A stretch of 64,000 nucleotides of DNA from Chryseobacterium sp. ZHDP1 (GTDB lineage Bacteria > Bacteroidota > Bacteroidia > Flavobacteriales > Weeksellaceae), in contig NZ_CP075682.1 of the NCBI RefSeq assembly GCF_018603435.1, forward strand, positions 1,798,001 through 1,862,000. The letters run 5' to 3'. The notes beneath the pieces were generated by a model. It worked only from the letters and a program-made list of their open reading frames with translations. It made no database searches and was not told the DNA's origin. This document shows positions 27,275 to 36,049 of the stretch, one piece after another. The translations under genes and the position numbers were made by a program. Every line of letters starts with the position of its first letter. Position 1 is the stretch's first letter.

Positions 27275-27569
27275 AACAATGATCCGGCTTTTGCTTTGCT
27301 GTGGAATTCTACTTATTAGCTGCGGTAAGAAAAGTACAGGTCTGGAGATTAAGGTTACGAAGCAAAATTCAGGATATGGATATCAGATTTTAAAAAAACA
27401 AAAAGTTATAATCAATCAGCCGTTTATTCCTGCAATAGAGGGAGAAAAAACATTTAAAAACAAAGAAGATGCGCAGAAAACGGCTGATCTTGTAATGAAC
27501 AAAATTGAAAAAAAGATGTTCCCAAGAATTTCTACACATGAACTAGACTCTATGAAGATAGCGTATTAG
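27267..27569 (+). CDS. DUF4907 lipoprotein
   Basis: A 100-residue small lipoprotein (start MIKTMIRLLLCCGILLISC, lipobox LLISC). I choose the ATG at 27267, though ATGs at 27261 and 27279 are possible. It overlaps the Kelch gene by 8 nt, so the two are translationally coupled. The rest (GYGYQILKKQKVIINQPFIP, then KEDAQKTADLVMNKI) matches DUF4907, a small Bacteroidota family that I associate with Kelch and DUF4270 genes. Function unknown. Confidence 0.75.
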   Translation: MIKTMIRLLLCCGILLISCGKKSTGLEIKVTKQNSGYGYQILKKQKVIINQPFIPAIEGEKTFKNKEDAQKTADLVMNKIEKKMFPRISTHELDSMKIAY

Positions 27570-27587
27570 ATGCTTTAATTACAATGA

Positions 27588-27619
27588 AAATTCCTTCAAT
27601 AGTTTTATTGAGGGAATTT
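27588..27619 (+). other. Hairpin between DUF4907 and kinase genes
   Basis: AAATTCCTTCAATA pairs with TATTGAGGGAATTT (one G-U) around GTTT. No T-run follows, so it is a weak terminator at best; it could separate expression of the two lipoproteins from the two-component genes. Confidence 0.45.
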
Positions 27620-27646
27620 GTGTAACCAGACAAACAGACTCATTTT

Positions 27647-28690
27647 ATGACCACTTTTTTAAAAAAACTACGAAGCACTTACATCTACCACTGGATCATT
27701 TGGATCATCCTCATCTTTTTTAAGCTGATTATGGATTATTCTGTTTTCGGAAACTTTCTTTTTCTGATGAATATCAAGATTTTCATGGTATCTATCATTT
27801 TATTTTACATCCATTATTATCTGTTTTTACCTTTTCTCATTCGTCAGACTCCGAAAAAAATATTCATCATCACCATTTCATTTATCATCATTTATGTTGG
27901 TCTCATGATTATTTTTTTGCCTCCAATGCCGAAACACCCCCCATTTAACACGAAAGATTTTCCTAAGACCGGAAAAATGCTTCCTCTTCGTAAAGGAATG
28001 AATATTTACGATATCTTTTTTAAAATAGGAATTTTCTCTATTATCTTCAGTACTCTGCTTTTTTTTGTAGATAAATGGATCGAAAACGGAAAAAAAATAA
28101 AAGCGCTGGAATTTGAAAGGCAATCCAGTGAGCTGAAAATTCTTAGGGAGCAGATAAATCCTCATTTCTTTTTTAATGCACTCAACAGTATTTATTCATT
28201 ATCTATTATTCAGTCTAAAGATACCCCGAGAGTAATCCTAATTCTGTCTGATATTATGCGTTATGTGCTGAACACCAAAAGTACACTTAAGAATAATCTG
28301 AACGATGAGATTTCAAATATTAAAAAATACATCGAAATACAGTCCATCCGCTTCAGTAAATTCAATAACATGAATTATGAATTTTATGGTAACTTTGATG
28401 CTTATGAGATTGAACCCCTTCTACTTCTTACCTTTGTAGAAAATGCTTTTAAATATGCCGATCTGAAAAAAGGACGTCTGGAAATCAAAGTCCATCTGGA
28501 AAACGGAACGCTGAATTTTTTCATCAGTAATTTTTATGAAAATAAAAGCTATGAGAGCAACGAAGACAGTAAACTGGGAATTGAAAATACAAAAATGAAG
28601 CTGAACTTGCTTTATCCTGATAAATACGATTTACAAATTGATAATAACGGTTCTGAATATAAAGTAAATTTGAAACTTCAACTGAATTGA
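27647..28690 (+). CDS. LytS/AgrC-type sensor histidine kinase
   Basis: A 347-residue membrane kinase. Four hydrophobic helices occupy about residues 12-145. The phospho-acceptor histidine is in QINPHFFFNALNSIYSL (about residue 173), the hallmark of the LytS/YehU (His_kinase, PF06580) type. The ATPase part (ENAFKYADLKKG, then LGIENTKMKLNLLYPD) follows. The LytTR response regulator gene begins 3 nt after its stop; the pair likely forms one two-component system. Confidence 0.92.
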   Translation: MTTFLKKLRSTYIYHWIIWIILIFFKLIMDYSVFGNFLFLMNIKIFMVSIILFYIHYYLFLPFLIRQTPKKIFIITISFIIIYVGLMIIFLPPMPKHPPFNTKDFPKTGKMLPLRKGMNIYDIFFKIGIFSIIFSTLLFFVDKWIENGKKIKALEFERQSSELKILREQINPHFFFNALNSIYSLSIIQSKDTPRVILILSDIMRYVLNTKSTLKNNLNDEISNIKKYIEIQSIRFSKFNNMNYEFYGNFDAYEIEPLLLLTFVENAFKYADLKKGRLEIKVHLENGTLNFFISNFYENKSYESNEDSKLGIENTKMKLNLLYPDKYDLQIDNNGSEYKVNLKLQLN

Positions 28691-28693
28691 TAA

Positions 28694-29404
28694 ATGAATT
28701 GCATAATTGTAGATGATGAAGGTCTTGCTCATCATGTAATTGAAGAATATATCTCAAGAATACCTTTCCTGAATCTGGTAAAAAACTGCTACGATATTCA
28801 GGAAACCATACAGACTTTGCAGACCACAAATGTGGATCTTATTTTTCTGGACATCAATCTTCCCAACATTACGGGGATAGAATTTTTAAAAAGTTTCAAC
28901 AGACTTCCAGAGGTTATTATTACAACTGCTTATGATGACTGTGCTGTACAGGGATTCGAAATGGATGTTACAGATTATCTGCTGAAACCATTTTCTTTTG
29001 AGAGATTTCTTAAAGCGGTCTACAAAAGTTACAATAAACTGAATAACTCTAAAATAATACAGGAAAAAAGTACACAGAATCTTTTTCAGGATTCGTTTAT
29101 CTTTGTACGATCCAATAATGAAGATGTAAGACTGAATTTAAGCGAGATTACCCGCATCAATGCGCTGAAAGACTACATCATTATCTACACGGAAACCCGA
29201 AAGCTGATCGTTCATCAGACCATGAAATCAATTATGGAGAAAATTGAGTCTGAAAATTTTATCCGGATCCACAATTCTCATATCATATCATTAAGGCACG
29301 TTCAGAGTATCGGGAAAAATAGTCTCATGGTTGGCGGCGAAAGAATTCCGATAAGCGAAAAATACAAAGTTTATCTGAGTAAAGTTGTGGAAAAATACAA
29401 ATAA
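28694..29404 (+). CDS. LytTR-family response regulator
   Basis: A 236-residue regulator. The receiver domain has D53 (LIFLDINLP) as phospho-acceptor, T78 and K98. The C-terminal LytTR DNA-binding domain is about 130-232 (SFIFVRSNNEDVRLNLSEI onwards). It belongs with the kinase 3 nt upstream. Its targets are unknown; the Kelch-DUF4907 and DUF4270 genes around it are the first candidates because they are tightly linked. Confidence 0.93.
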   Translation: MNCIIVDDEGLAHHVIEEYISRIPFLNLVKNCYDIQETIQTLQTTNVDLIFLDINLPNITGIEFLKSFNRLPEVIITTAYDDCAVQGFEMDVTDYLLKPFSFERFLKAVYKSYNKLNNSKIIQEKSTQNLFQDSFIFVRSNNEDVRLNLSEITRINALKDYIIIYTETRKLIVHQTMKSIMEKIESENFIRIHNSHIISLRHVQSIGKNSLMVGGERIPISEKYKVYLSKVVEKYK

Positions 29405-29425
29405 TTTGTTTTTTTCTAATAGTCT

Positions 29426-30142
29426 CTAATGTAAAATTCTTTCCGACCAGTTCAGTTCTTCTGGCAATTCCATATCAGAAAATTCAATGTGAATCACTCT
29501 TCTTTTTCTGCCGTTCGTCGTTCGGTTGGAACCGTGAAGAAGTAAAGGTTTCATAATCATAATTCCGCCTTTTTCTACATTACAGATGGTTTCAGTTTCT
29601 GCGTTCCAGTCGATGGTTTCCGGTCTGTAAATTCCTTTGGCGTGGGATTTCGGAACAATTTTTAAGGCTCCGTTATTTTCATCGGTATCATCCAGATGAA
29701 TTCTTATGGTGAAAATATTTTCCAAAATATTCAAAGGAGGCTGAACCGCAAACTGATTTTGTTTCGTTGTCCATGGTCCGAAATCTTCAATTTCCAACTT
29801 TTTATCAACAGAAATTGTTAAATCCTGATGATAAGCAACATACCAGTTTGATTTTTCAGGTTTATCAAAATAAATACTTTTTACCACAAAATATTTTTCG
29901 CCGAAAATTTCTTTGATGATTGTTCTTAAATTTTCATTAAAAATCAAATCTTTTACTTCAGGAATTTCCTTTAAAAACTGTCGGATGGCAAAAAGATCTT
30001 CCGACTTTCTGAAAGTTTCTTTAGAAGTATCTATATTTTGGATGACTTCACCGATCTTTTCAATTTCTTCATCGGAAAAAATATTGTCGATAACTGTAAA
30101 ACCGTTTTCTGTAATTGAGTTTTTATAGTTTTGTAAATTCAT
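29426..30142 (-). CDS. Phytanoyl-CoA dioxygenase-family protein (PhyH)
   Basis: A 238-residue Fe(II)/2-oxoglutarate-dependent oxygenase of the PhyH type. Metal ligands appear to be H105 and D107 (YHQDLTI) and H203 (LLHGSNR); R207 or nearby R212-R214 would bind 2-oxoglutarate. I start at 30142 (MNLQNYKNSI). A longer frame exists upstream, but its 30 extra residues come entirely from a dispersed intergenic repeat (30161-30246), so it is not protein. The substrate is unknown. Confidence 0.85.
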   Translation of the reverse strand: MNLQNYKNSITENGFTVIDNIFSDEEIEKIGEVIQNIDTSKETFRKSEDLFAIRQFLKEIPEVKDLIFNENLRTIIKEIFGEKYFVVKSIYFDKPEKSNWYVAYHQDLTISVDKKLEIEDFGPWTTKQNQFAVQPPLNILENIFTIRIHLDDTDENNGALKIVPKSHAKGIYRPETIDWNAETETICNVEKGGIMIMKPLLLHGSNRTTNGRKRRVIHIEFSDMELPEELNWSERILH

Positions 30143-30160
30143 TTGATTGTTTTGAATCTT

Positions 30161-30246
30161 ATTTAACACAAAGATCGCAAAGATTATATTTAAAAGGATT
30201 GAAAATATTCTTCGTTCGCTAAGGCGTTTCACTCAGCAAATGATAA
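30161..30246. repeat. Direct repeat copy 1
   Basis: Begins near AACACAAAGATCGCAAAGAT and contains TTGAAAATATTCTTCG, then GGCGTTTCACTCAGCAAATG. The second copy is at 30350-30434 with about 80 percent identity over 85 nt, by eye. Confidence 0.75.
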
Positions 30247-30349
30247 CAGTATCATTCTAATTTTTATTATTGCTAATTTTTGAATTAAATTTCTTTAACA
30301 TGGAGCTGTCATTCTGATCGAAGCGCAGCGTAGGGAAGAATCTTTTTCT

Positions 30350-30434
30350 TAAAACAAAGATCGCAAAGATTTTATTTAATCGGATTGAAAATATTTTTCG
30401 GTCGCAATGGCGTTTTACTCGGCAAATGATAGCA
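30350..30434. repeat. Direct repeat copy 2
   Basis: Same layout as the copy at 30161-30246, with AAAGATCGCAAAGATTTTAT and GGCGTTTTACTCGGCAAATG. About 190 nt apart from the first copy. A dispersed intergenic element is likely. Confidence 0.75.
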
Positions 30435-30470
30435 ATGGTTACGTGATTAGAAGTCGTGGTCAAAAATAAA

Positions 30471-30507
30471 TGGTCAATAATGAAAATTAAGAATTCACTA
30501 TTGACCA
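30471..30507. repeat. Inverted repeat in the PhyH-symporter spacer
   Basis: TGGTCAATA and TATTGACCA pair at the outside, TGAA and TTCA inside, with one mismatch between. No T-run. Possibly part of a degraded small mobile repeat. Confidence 0.55.
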
Positions 30508-30631
30508 ATCACAGCCTAGCTTGATTTTTATAAGATATGAATCGTCAATGGTGAATCCGTTTTGCTTGTAAACTTTCTCTTTAATAATTCACATTTCACA
30601 AACGAAGTGAAATTGACTTTTCAATCATTAA

Positions 30632-31882
30632 TTACAGATTTCCACCATGATTTTCCAACTGTCCTTCCCACTTAGAAACCGCTGAGGTTGCCAAAGCATT
30701 TCCGAGAACGTTGGTCATACTTCTTCCCATATCGCAGAAATGGTCGATTGGCAGAATTAAAGCAATTCCTTCCGGCGGAATGCCGAACATGGAACAGGTT
30801 GCTACAATAATTACTAAAGAAGCTCTTGGAACTCCCGCGATTCCTTTTGAAGTTAACATCAATACCAGAAGCATTGTAATCTGTTGTCCTACCGTCATTT
30901 CAATTCCGTAGATCTGAGCGATGAAAATTGATGCAAACGTCATGTACATCATGCTTCCGTCCAGATTAAAAGAGTATCCTAAAGGTAAAATAAACGATAC
31001 TACTCTGTTGTTACAGCCAAATCGCTCCAGTTCTTCCACCAATTTTGGGAAAACCGCTTCTGAACTCGTCGTTGAGAAAGCAATCAGCAATGGTTCTTTT
31101 ATTCTTTTTAACAATTCGAAAAGACGGTTGCCTAAAATTAAATATCCAACCAGTAAAAGCACCAGCCAAAGTACGCCTAAAGCGAAGAAAAAATCTCTTA
31201 AATAAATGGCATAGACTTTAAAAATCTCAAAACCATTGGTCGCGACTACCGCAGCAATAGCACCTAAAACTCCAAGCGGCGCAAACCACATGATGTATCC
31301 TACCATTTTCAGGATTCCGTGTGCTATAATGTCGAATAGTTTGATAACAGGCTGAGAATATTCTTCACCTAAATTGGCAAGAGCAATTCCGAACATGATG
31401 GAAAATACAACAATCTGTAATACTTCATTGGTTGCAAAAGCTTCGAAAATACTTTTAGGAATAATATGTTTTACAAAGTCTTCCATAGAGAAACCTTTGC
31501 TGGTTTTCAATAATTCTTCTGCGGAAGCAGCATCCTGAATCGGAAGTTTGGTAACGTGTCCCGGTTCAAGCCAGTTTACCAGCATTAATCCAATGAATAA
31601 TGAAATTAATGAGGCAGAAATAAACCACAGCATCGCTTTCGTCCCTACTCTTCCGATCATTTTAATATCGCTCATCTTGGCAATTCCTACGACAAGAGTT
31701 GTGAAAACTAACGGAGCAATAATCATCTGAACGAGACGGATGAACACCGTTCCCAGAAGTTTTATATTTTTAGAAAAAGATTCTGCACTTTCCGGATATT
31801 GTGTGTGTACAAGTCCGCCGATTCCCACACCGATCACGAGTGCAATAATAATTGCTATAAAAAGTTTATTCTGTCCTTTCAT
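30632..31882 (-). CDS. Dicarboxylate/amino acid:cation symporter (DAACS)
   Basis: A 416-residue, eight-helix transporter of the GltP/DctA family, importing glutamate or C4-dicarboxylates with H+ or Na+. Motifs: the serine-rich hairpin AFSTTSSEAVFP, NLDGSMMY in helix 7, SKGIAGVPRASLVI in the second hairpin and DHFCDMGRSMTNVLGNALA in helix 8. These residues bind substrate and cation. The substrate cannot be told from sequence. A promoter -7 candidate TATATTTG lies at 31902-31909. Confidence 0.95.
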   Translation of the reverse strand: MKGQNKLFIAIIIALVIGVGIGGLVHTQYPESAESFSKNIKLLGTVFIRLVQMIIAPLVFTTLVVGIAKMSDIKMIGRVGTKAMLWFISASLISLFIGLMLVNWLEPGHVTKLPIQDAASAEELLKTSKGFSMEDFVKHIIPKSIFEAFATNEVLQIVVFSIMFGIALANLGEEYSQPVIKLFDIIAHGILKMVGYIMWFAPLGVLGAIAAVVATNGFEIFKVYAIYLRDFFFALGVLWLVLLLVGYLILGNRLFELLKRIKEPLLIAFSTTSSEAVFPKLVEELERFGCNNRVVSFILPLGYSFNLDGSMMYMTFASIFIAQIYGIEMTVGQQITMLLVLMLTSKGIAGVPRASLVIIVATCSMFGIPPEGIALILPIDHFCDMGRSMTNVLGNALATSAVSKWEGQLENHGGNL

Positions 31883-31901
31883 ATATATGTTTCAAGATTC
31901 G

Positions 31902-31909
31902 CAAATATA
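31902..31909 (-). promoter_or_regulatory. -7 element of the symporter gene
   Basis: On the minus strand TATATTTG is an exact TAnnTTTG match, 19 nt before the start codon. Confidence 0.4.
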
Positions 31910-32047
31910 ATATTTTTACAATTGGCAGGAAGATTTCATTTCCTTCACAAATAATATTATGTTAAATCAAACACGATTTAAAATTAATTATCTGATTAAT
32001 AAAATATTGTAGAAAAATTTACAAAAATTTATTTGAATTTTATCCTT

Positions 32048-32074
32048 TTGGTACAAATTTTATTATTACATTTA
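32048..32074 (+). promoter_or_regulatory. Promoter of the BON-domain operon
   Basis: TTG at 32048-32050, a 16-nt spacer, then TACATTTA (one mismatch to TAnnTTTG) at 32067-32074. The start codon follows after 32 nt. Confidence 0.4.
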
Positions 32075-32106
32075 CTTGTATTAACAACATAAAAAAATAT
32101 ACAACT

Positions 32107-32598
32107 ATGAAAAAAACGATCGCAATGGCTGCATTAGCTATAGCTGTATCTTTCGGAGCTGTTTCTTGTAAAAAGAAAGTTTCTGATGCCGATCTTCAAA
32201 CGCAGGCTACTACGGTAGTAACAGCAAATCCTAGTGCTTCTGTAGAGGTGAAGGACGGAGTTGCACACCTGAGCGGGACTTTCGAAACTCAGGAGGCAAA
32301 AGATGCAATGATTAAGCAACTGAAAGCCATTACCGGTGTTAAAGAAGTAATGGATATGGCGACTGTAGCTCCTGCTGCACCTGCTGTAGCTCCTGTGGAA
32401 ACTAAAAGCGCGGTAGATCCGATGGTACAGCAAAAAGTACAGGATGCCGTAAAAGATATTCCGGGGGTAAAAGTTGAAGTAGTAAACGGAGAACTTACTC
32501 TTACAGGAAGCGTATCTTCTGCTGATGCAAGAAAAGTAAAAGAATCTGTTGATGCTTTGAAAGTGGGTAAAGTAAATTATAAGTATACTGTAAAATAA
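32107..32598 (+). CDS. BON-domain lipoprotein
   Basis: A 163-residue lipoprotein with lipobox AVSC (about residues 18-21). Two BON domains follow: about 27-80 (ASVEVKDGVAHLSGTFETQEAKD) and about 105-163 (VKVEVVNGELTLTGSVSSADARKV), separated by an Ala/Pro/Val linker. BON domains bind membrane lipid and stabilise the envelope under osmotic stress. It is 7 nt from the next BON/SH3 gene, so one operon. Abundant envelope protein is plausible given the clean promoter, but expression is not known. Confidence 0.9.
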   Translation: MKKTIAMAALAIAVSFGAVSCKKKVSDADLQTQATTVVTANPSASVEVKDGVAHLSGTFETQEAKDAMIKQLKAITGVKEVMDMATVAPAAPAVAPVETKSAVDPMVQQKVQDAVKDIPGVKVEVVNGELTLTGSVSSADARKVKESVDALKVGKVNYKYTVK

Positions 32599-32605
32599 TC
32601 CGGAG

Positions 32606-33025
32606 ATGAGCACATTACAAGATAAATATTCAAGTGTAGTTTCGGCAGCTCAGTCTGCAGGGATTTCTAATCTTCAGGTTCAGGAACAGGACGGAATTCT
32701 TTACGTTTCAGGGAGTGCTTCCAACACAGCAGCGAAAGATGCGGTCTGGAACGCTTTAGGGGCAATTGATTCTACATATTCTGCTTCAGACATCAATATT
32801 GATGTACAGGTTTCAGGTTTGGCAGCAGGTGCAGCTCTTACGGTTGCAACGGACGAATCTAATCTGAACATCAGACAGGAACCTTCTACGGATGCCGCAG
32901 TTGTAGGTAAAGCAGCAAAAGGTTCTTCTGTGACTTTGGTTGAGCAGACATCAGATGACTGGTGGAAAGTAAAAACTGAAGACGGGCAGGAAGGTTATGC
33001 TTACTCAAGATATTTGAGAGCTTAA
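32606..33025 (+). CDS. BON- and SH3-domain protein
   Basis: A 139-residue protein: an N-terminal BON-like domain (about 10-70, VQEQDGILYVSGSASNTAAKDAVW) and a C-terminal bacterial SH3 domain (about 76-138, SNLNIRQEPSTDAAVVG to YAYSRYLRA). No signal peptide is seen, which is odd for a domain pair usually found in the envelope; it may act in the cytoplasm or be exported otherwise. It follows the BON lipoprotein by 7 nt and shares its operon. A terminator follows. Confidence 0.85.
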   Translation: MSTLQDKYSSVVSAAQSAGISNLQVQEQDGILYVSGSASNTAAKDAVWNALGAIDSTYSASDINIDVQVSGLAAGAALTVATDESNLNIRQEPSTDAAVVGKAAKGSSVTLVEQTSDDWWKVKTEDGQEGYAYSRYLRA

Positions 33026-33055
33026 TTGTAAAGATTTAACAATATTTAAAATAGG

Positions 33056-33085
33056 AACATCCCTTTTCGGGGATGTTTTTTTTAT
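33056..33085 (+). terminator. Terminator of the BON operon
   Basis: AACATCCC pairs with GGGATGTT around TTTTCG, then a T-run. It lies 30 nt past the stop codon. Confidence 0.85.
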
Positions 33086-33110
33086 ATTTTAGCGCGTTCA
33101 AAAACATTCA

Positions 33111-35801
33111 ATGAAGAAAATCTTATGGTTGCTGTTCTTTTTGTCTGGCTTTCTTATGCTGAGCGGACAAAAGTACGTCATTAAAGGAAAAATTACAGAT
33201 TTTGAAAAAAAACCTGTGGAGAATGCAACCATTTATCTTTTAAAACAGAAAGACTCTTCATTAGTCGATTATACAGCTTCTAACAGGGAAGGTCTGTTTG
33301 CAATAAAAACCAAAGAACTTAATGAACCTACAATCCTACAGATTGATGCTGAAAAATTAATTTCTTATTCCACAAAATTCTATACCATCGACAAATCTAT
33401 TGATCTGGGAGACATCCAGTTGGATAAAAACCAGATTTCGGATATTGAAGAGGTAAAAATTACCGTTTCGCCGATTAAAATTAAAAAAGATACGGTTGAA
33501 TACAACGCAAAAGCTATCAAAGTTCGTCCCGACAGTAATATTGAAGAACTGCTCAAAAATATTGATGGCGTGGAAATCGACAACAACGGAAAAATTACCA
33601 TCAACGGAAAAGAAGTCGACCAGATCATGGTGAACGGAAAGCCTTTTTTCGATAAAGACGGAAAAATTGCGTTAAAAAATCTTCCTGCCGATATCATTAA
33701 AAACATTCAGATTACCACCACCAAAACCAAAGAAGAGGAACTTACGGGAAAAACGCCGAAATCACAGAACAAAACCATTAATTTCAATATTGATGAAAAG
33801 AAAAACAAAGGCTGGGTTTCAAAAATTTCTGCAGGTTACGGTTCGGATAAACGGTATGACGAAAAAGGACTGATTAATTATTTTAAAGATAAAACCAAGA
33901 TCAGTTTGCTGGGTTATGCCAATAATATCAATTCGCAGGGTGTTACTATGGATGATGACAATGGTAAAAACTCAAAGCTGGGAATTCAGAAATCTTCGAT
34001 GATCGGAGTGAATTACAATGATAAGCTTGGCAAAGAAGTTGAAATTGAGGAACTGGGAATCAAACGCAATACAACCAACCTTGAAACAGCTTCAAAAGTT
34101 TCCAAAACCACTTTTCTTCCCGATTCGAATTTAAAAACAGACTCTGAAAACCGCGCCGAAAACGAAAGAGAGCAATACACGCTGAATTCTACGCTGCGAA
34201 TAAAGCCGGATACAATCAGTACCATTTCTTTTTCGCCGTCGTTTTCTTTTACAAAATCAAATAATTTCAGAACGGGAAATTCAGCGACTTTTAAGAATGA
34301 TGAGCTTTTAAACAAAAGTCAGTCTTCTACTGTAACGGACTCCGAAAACAACAGTTTCTCGCCCAATCTTCATTACGCAAAAAAATTCAGAAAGAAAAAC
34401 AGAAGTTTTTATGCCGATTTAATTACTTCGATTCAGCAGAATAAAAACAATAACCTCATCAATTCCGGTACTTTATTTTTTGAAAACGGAGTGGAAAATG
34501 TTGCGAAAAGAGATGTAAGAAATCAGCTGAGCCAAAGTAAAAATCAGAATAACAATTATTCATTTAATACAAAATATACGGAACCTGTTTCGGATTCTGC
34601 AAGTGTGACGATGAGTATAGAGTATAATTCGAGAAATTCGGTGAATGAAAGAATTGTTAATGATTTTGATACCGCTACCGGAAAATATACGGTGTATAAT
34701 CTTGCTTTATCCAACCGTTCGGATGAAAAAAACAATCAGCTTTCGCCGGAAATCAGTTTTAATTTAGATAAAAAAATGTTGAAAATGTGGACTTCATTAG
34801 GTTTAAATCTTACAGATCTGAACTATCATTCCACTTTCAACGGACAAAATTATGAGCTTCAGCGAAATTTTGCGCTTCCGAGATATAATTTCGGACTGCT
34901 TTACAATTTTAGCCAGACTTCTAATGTAAGCATCAATAATTCATCGTTTTTCAGTCTTCCCTCTTCCGCCAACCTGATTCCTTATGTGGATGAATCCAAT
35001 CCTCTGGTAACGTACAAAGGAAATCCTGATTTGAAAAACTCATGGACAAATTCTACGAATGTTTATTTCAACAATTATAATATTCAGAAAAATTTAAACT
35101 ATTATTTCAATTTCAGTTTTGTGTACAATAACAACAACACAACCAATTATTCATATTACGATGATTCAGGAAAGCAGTTTGTGACTTACGCCAACATCAG
35201 CGGAAATAAAAGCGTCAATTTCATTGCAGGTTTAGGAAAAACGTATAAATGGGAAGATCATAAACTGAATGTAAGACCAAGATCAGGATTTAGTTACAGT
35301 TTTAACAGGGGTTTTATCAACGGACAGCAATTCACAGGAAACTCTTACAATTTAAGTCCGGGAATTAATCTTACCTATGAAAAGAAGGATAAAATTACGA
35401 TCAAACCATCTTACAGTATCAATTATAATTTTTCAGTATATAAAAATTACAGCATTGAAAGTATCAAAAATACGTCTCAGAATTTCAGGCTGGAACTTAC
35501 CAATTATTTCTTCCAGACTAATCTTGTTTTCGAAAATGATTTTGAATACAACACGAGTTCGAATATCGCACCGGGTTTCAAGAGAGATTTTTACTTTTTA
35601 AATTCAAGTGTAAGTTATACTTTTTTCAAAAAACAGCTTACTGCGCGTGTAAAAGTGTATGATGTTCTTAACCAAAACCAAAGTGTTACCAGAACAATTT
35701 CCGCTTCAGGCGTGGAAGACAGAGAAGATTTGATATTGAAAAGGTATGTGATGTTTTCTCTGGTAATGAAACTGAATAAATTTGGAGGAAAGAAAAAGTA
35801 A
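33111..35801 (+). CDS. Outer-membrane beta-barrel (TonB-dependent-like) protein
   Basis: An 896-residue protein of the outer membrane beta-barrel family. After a signal peptide (about 1-20) come a carboxypeptidase-D regulatory-like beta-sandwich (about 21-95, KYVIKGKITDFEKKPVENATI), a plug-like region (IEELLKNIDGVEID and ITINGKEVDQIMVNGKPFF, about 140-190) and a barrel of about 650 residues ending in an aromatic-rich segment. The TonB box and the SusC signature are not visible. Probable role is in the outer membrane, transport or assembly; the ligand is unknown. Confidence 0.85.
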   Translation: MKKILWLLFFLSGFLMLSGQKYVIKGKITDFEKKPVENATIYLLKQKDSSLVDYTASNREGLFAIKTKELNEPTILQIDAEKLISYSTKFYTIDKSIDLGDIQLDKNQISDIEEVKITVSPIKIKKDTVEYNAKAIKVRPDSNIEELLKNIDGVEIDNNGKITINGKEVDQIMVNGKPFFDKDGKIALKNLPADIIKNIQITTTKTKEEELTGKTPKSQNKTINFNIDEKKNKGWVSKISAGYGSDKRYDEKGLINYFKDKTKISLLGYANNINSQGVTMDDDNGKNSKLGIQKSSMIGVNYNDKLGKEVEIEELGIKRNTTNLETASKVSKTTFLPDSNLKTDSENRAENEREQYTLNSTLRIKPDTISTISFSPSFSFTKSNNFRTGNSATFKNDELLNKSQSSTVTDSENNSFSPNLHYAKKFRKKNRSFYADLITSIQQNKNNNLINSGTLFFENGVENVAKRDVRNQLSQSKNQNNNYSFNTKYTEPVSDSASVTMSIEYNSRNSVNERIVNDFDTATGKYTVYNLALSNRSDEKNNQLSPEISFNLDKKMLKMWTSLGLNLTDLNYHSTFNGQNYELQRNFALPRYNFGLLYNFSQTSNVSINNSSFFSLPSSANLIPYVDESNPLVTYKGNPDLKNSWTNSTNVYFNNYNIQKNLNYYFNFSFVYNNNNTTNYSYYDDSGKQFVTYANISGNKSVNFIAGLGKTYKWEDHKLNVRPRSGFSYSFNRGFINGQQFTGNSYNLSPGINLTYEKKDKITIKPSYSINYNFSVYKNYSIESIKNTSQNFRLELTNYFFQTNLVFENDFEYNTSSNIAPGFKRDFYFLNSSVSYTFFKKQLTARVKVYDVLNQNQSVTRTISASGVEDREDLILKRYVMFSLVMKLNKFGGKKK

Positions 35802-35824
35802 TTTTATTTGAATCTCTTTTGTTA

Positions 35825-35938
35825 AAATCTTTGATTTTTTTTAACTTATGTGATCTTTTTTCCATTTAAGTATTAAACTTAAAAAACCAAAGTGTTTAAA
35901 TCTTTTGCATTTTTTGTGGTAAAGTTTAAAATAAAAGA
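35825..35938. repeat. Dispersed intergenic repeat, copy A
   Basis: About 110 nt with TTAACTTATGTG, TATTAAACTTAAAA, AAAGTGTTTAAATC and TTTTGTGGTAAA in order. It matches the sequence at 51605-51712 at roughly 75 percent by eye. It lies between the outer-membrane receptor and CocE-type genes. Confidence 0.7.
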
Positions 35939-36049
35939 TCCATAAAAAAATATTTAATTTAGATTCTTCCTTCGCCCGAATAATAACCTGTTGTTAAAAC
36001 TTTGTGTTAAAAACCATTTTATGATTAAATTAGCTGCAAATTTTAAACA

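Larger units (their letters stand above)
30143..30631. other. Gene-free region full of repeats
   Basis: A 489-nt spacer between the PhyH and symporter genes, both on the minus strand. It holds two copies of an about 85-nt direct repeat, a TGTCATTCTG-type word with GAAGAATCT (30305-30345), and a hairpin at 30471-30507. A frame at 30257-30508 is repeat-derived and not convincing as a gene. Confidence 0.7.

Noticed and set aside
27588..27619. Hairpin as a terminator of the DUF4907 gene
   Set aside because: No T-run after the stem; kept only as an unexplained hairpin.
30143..30232. N-terminal extension of the PhyH protein (MKRLSERRIF...)
   Set aside because: Encoded by a dispersed repeat that also occurs at 30350-30434.
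30257..30508. An 83-residue frame on the minus strand
   Set aside because: Overlaps the second direct repeat copy; residue pattern is that of the repeat, not a protein.
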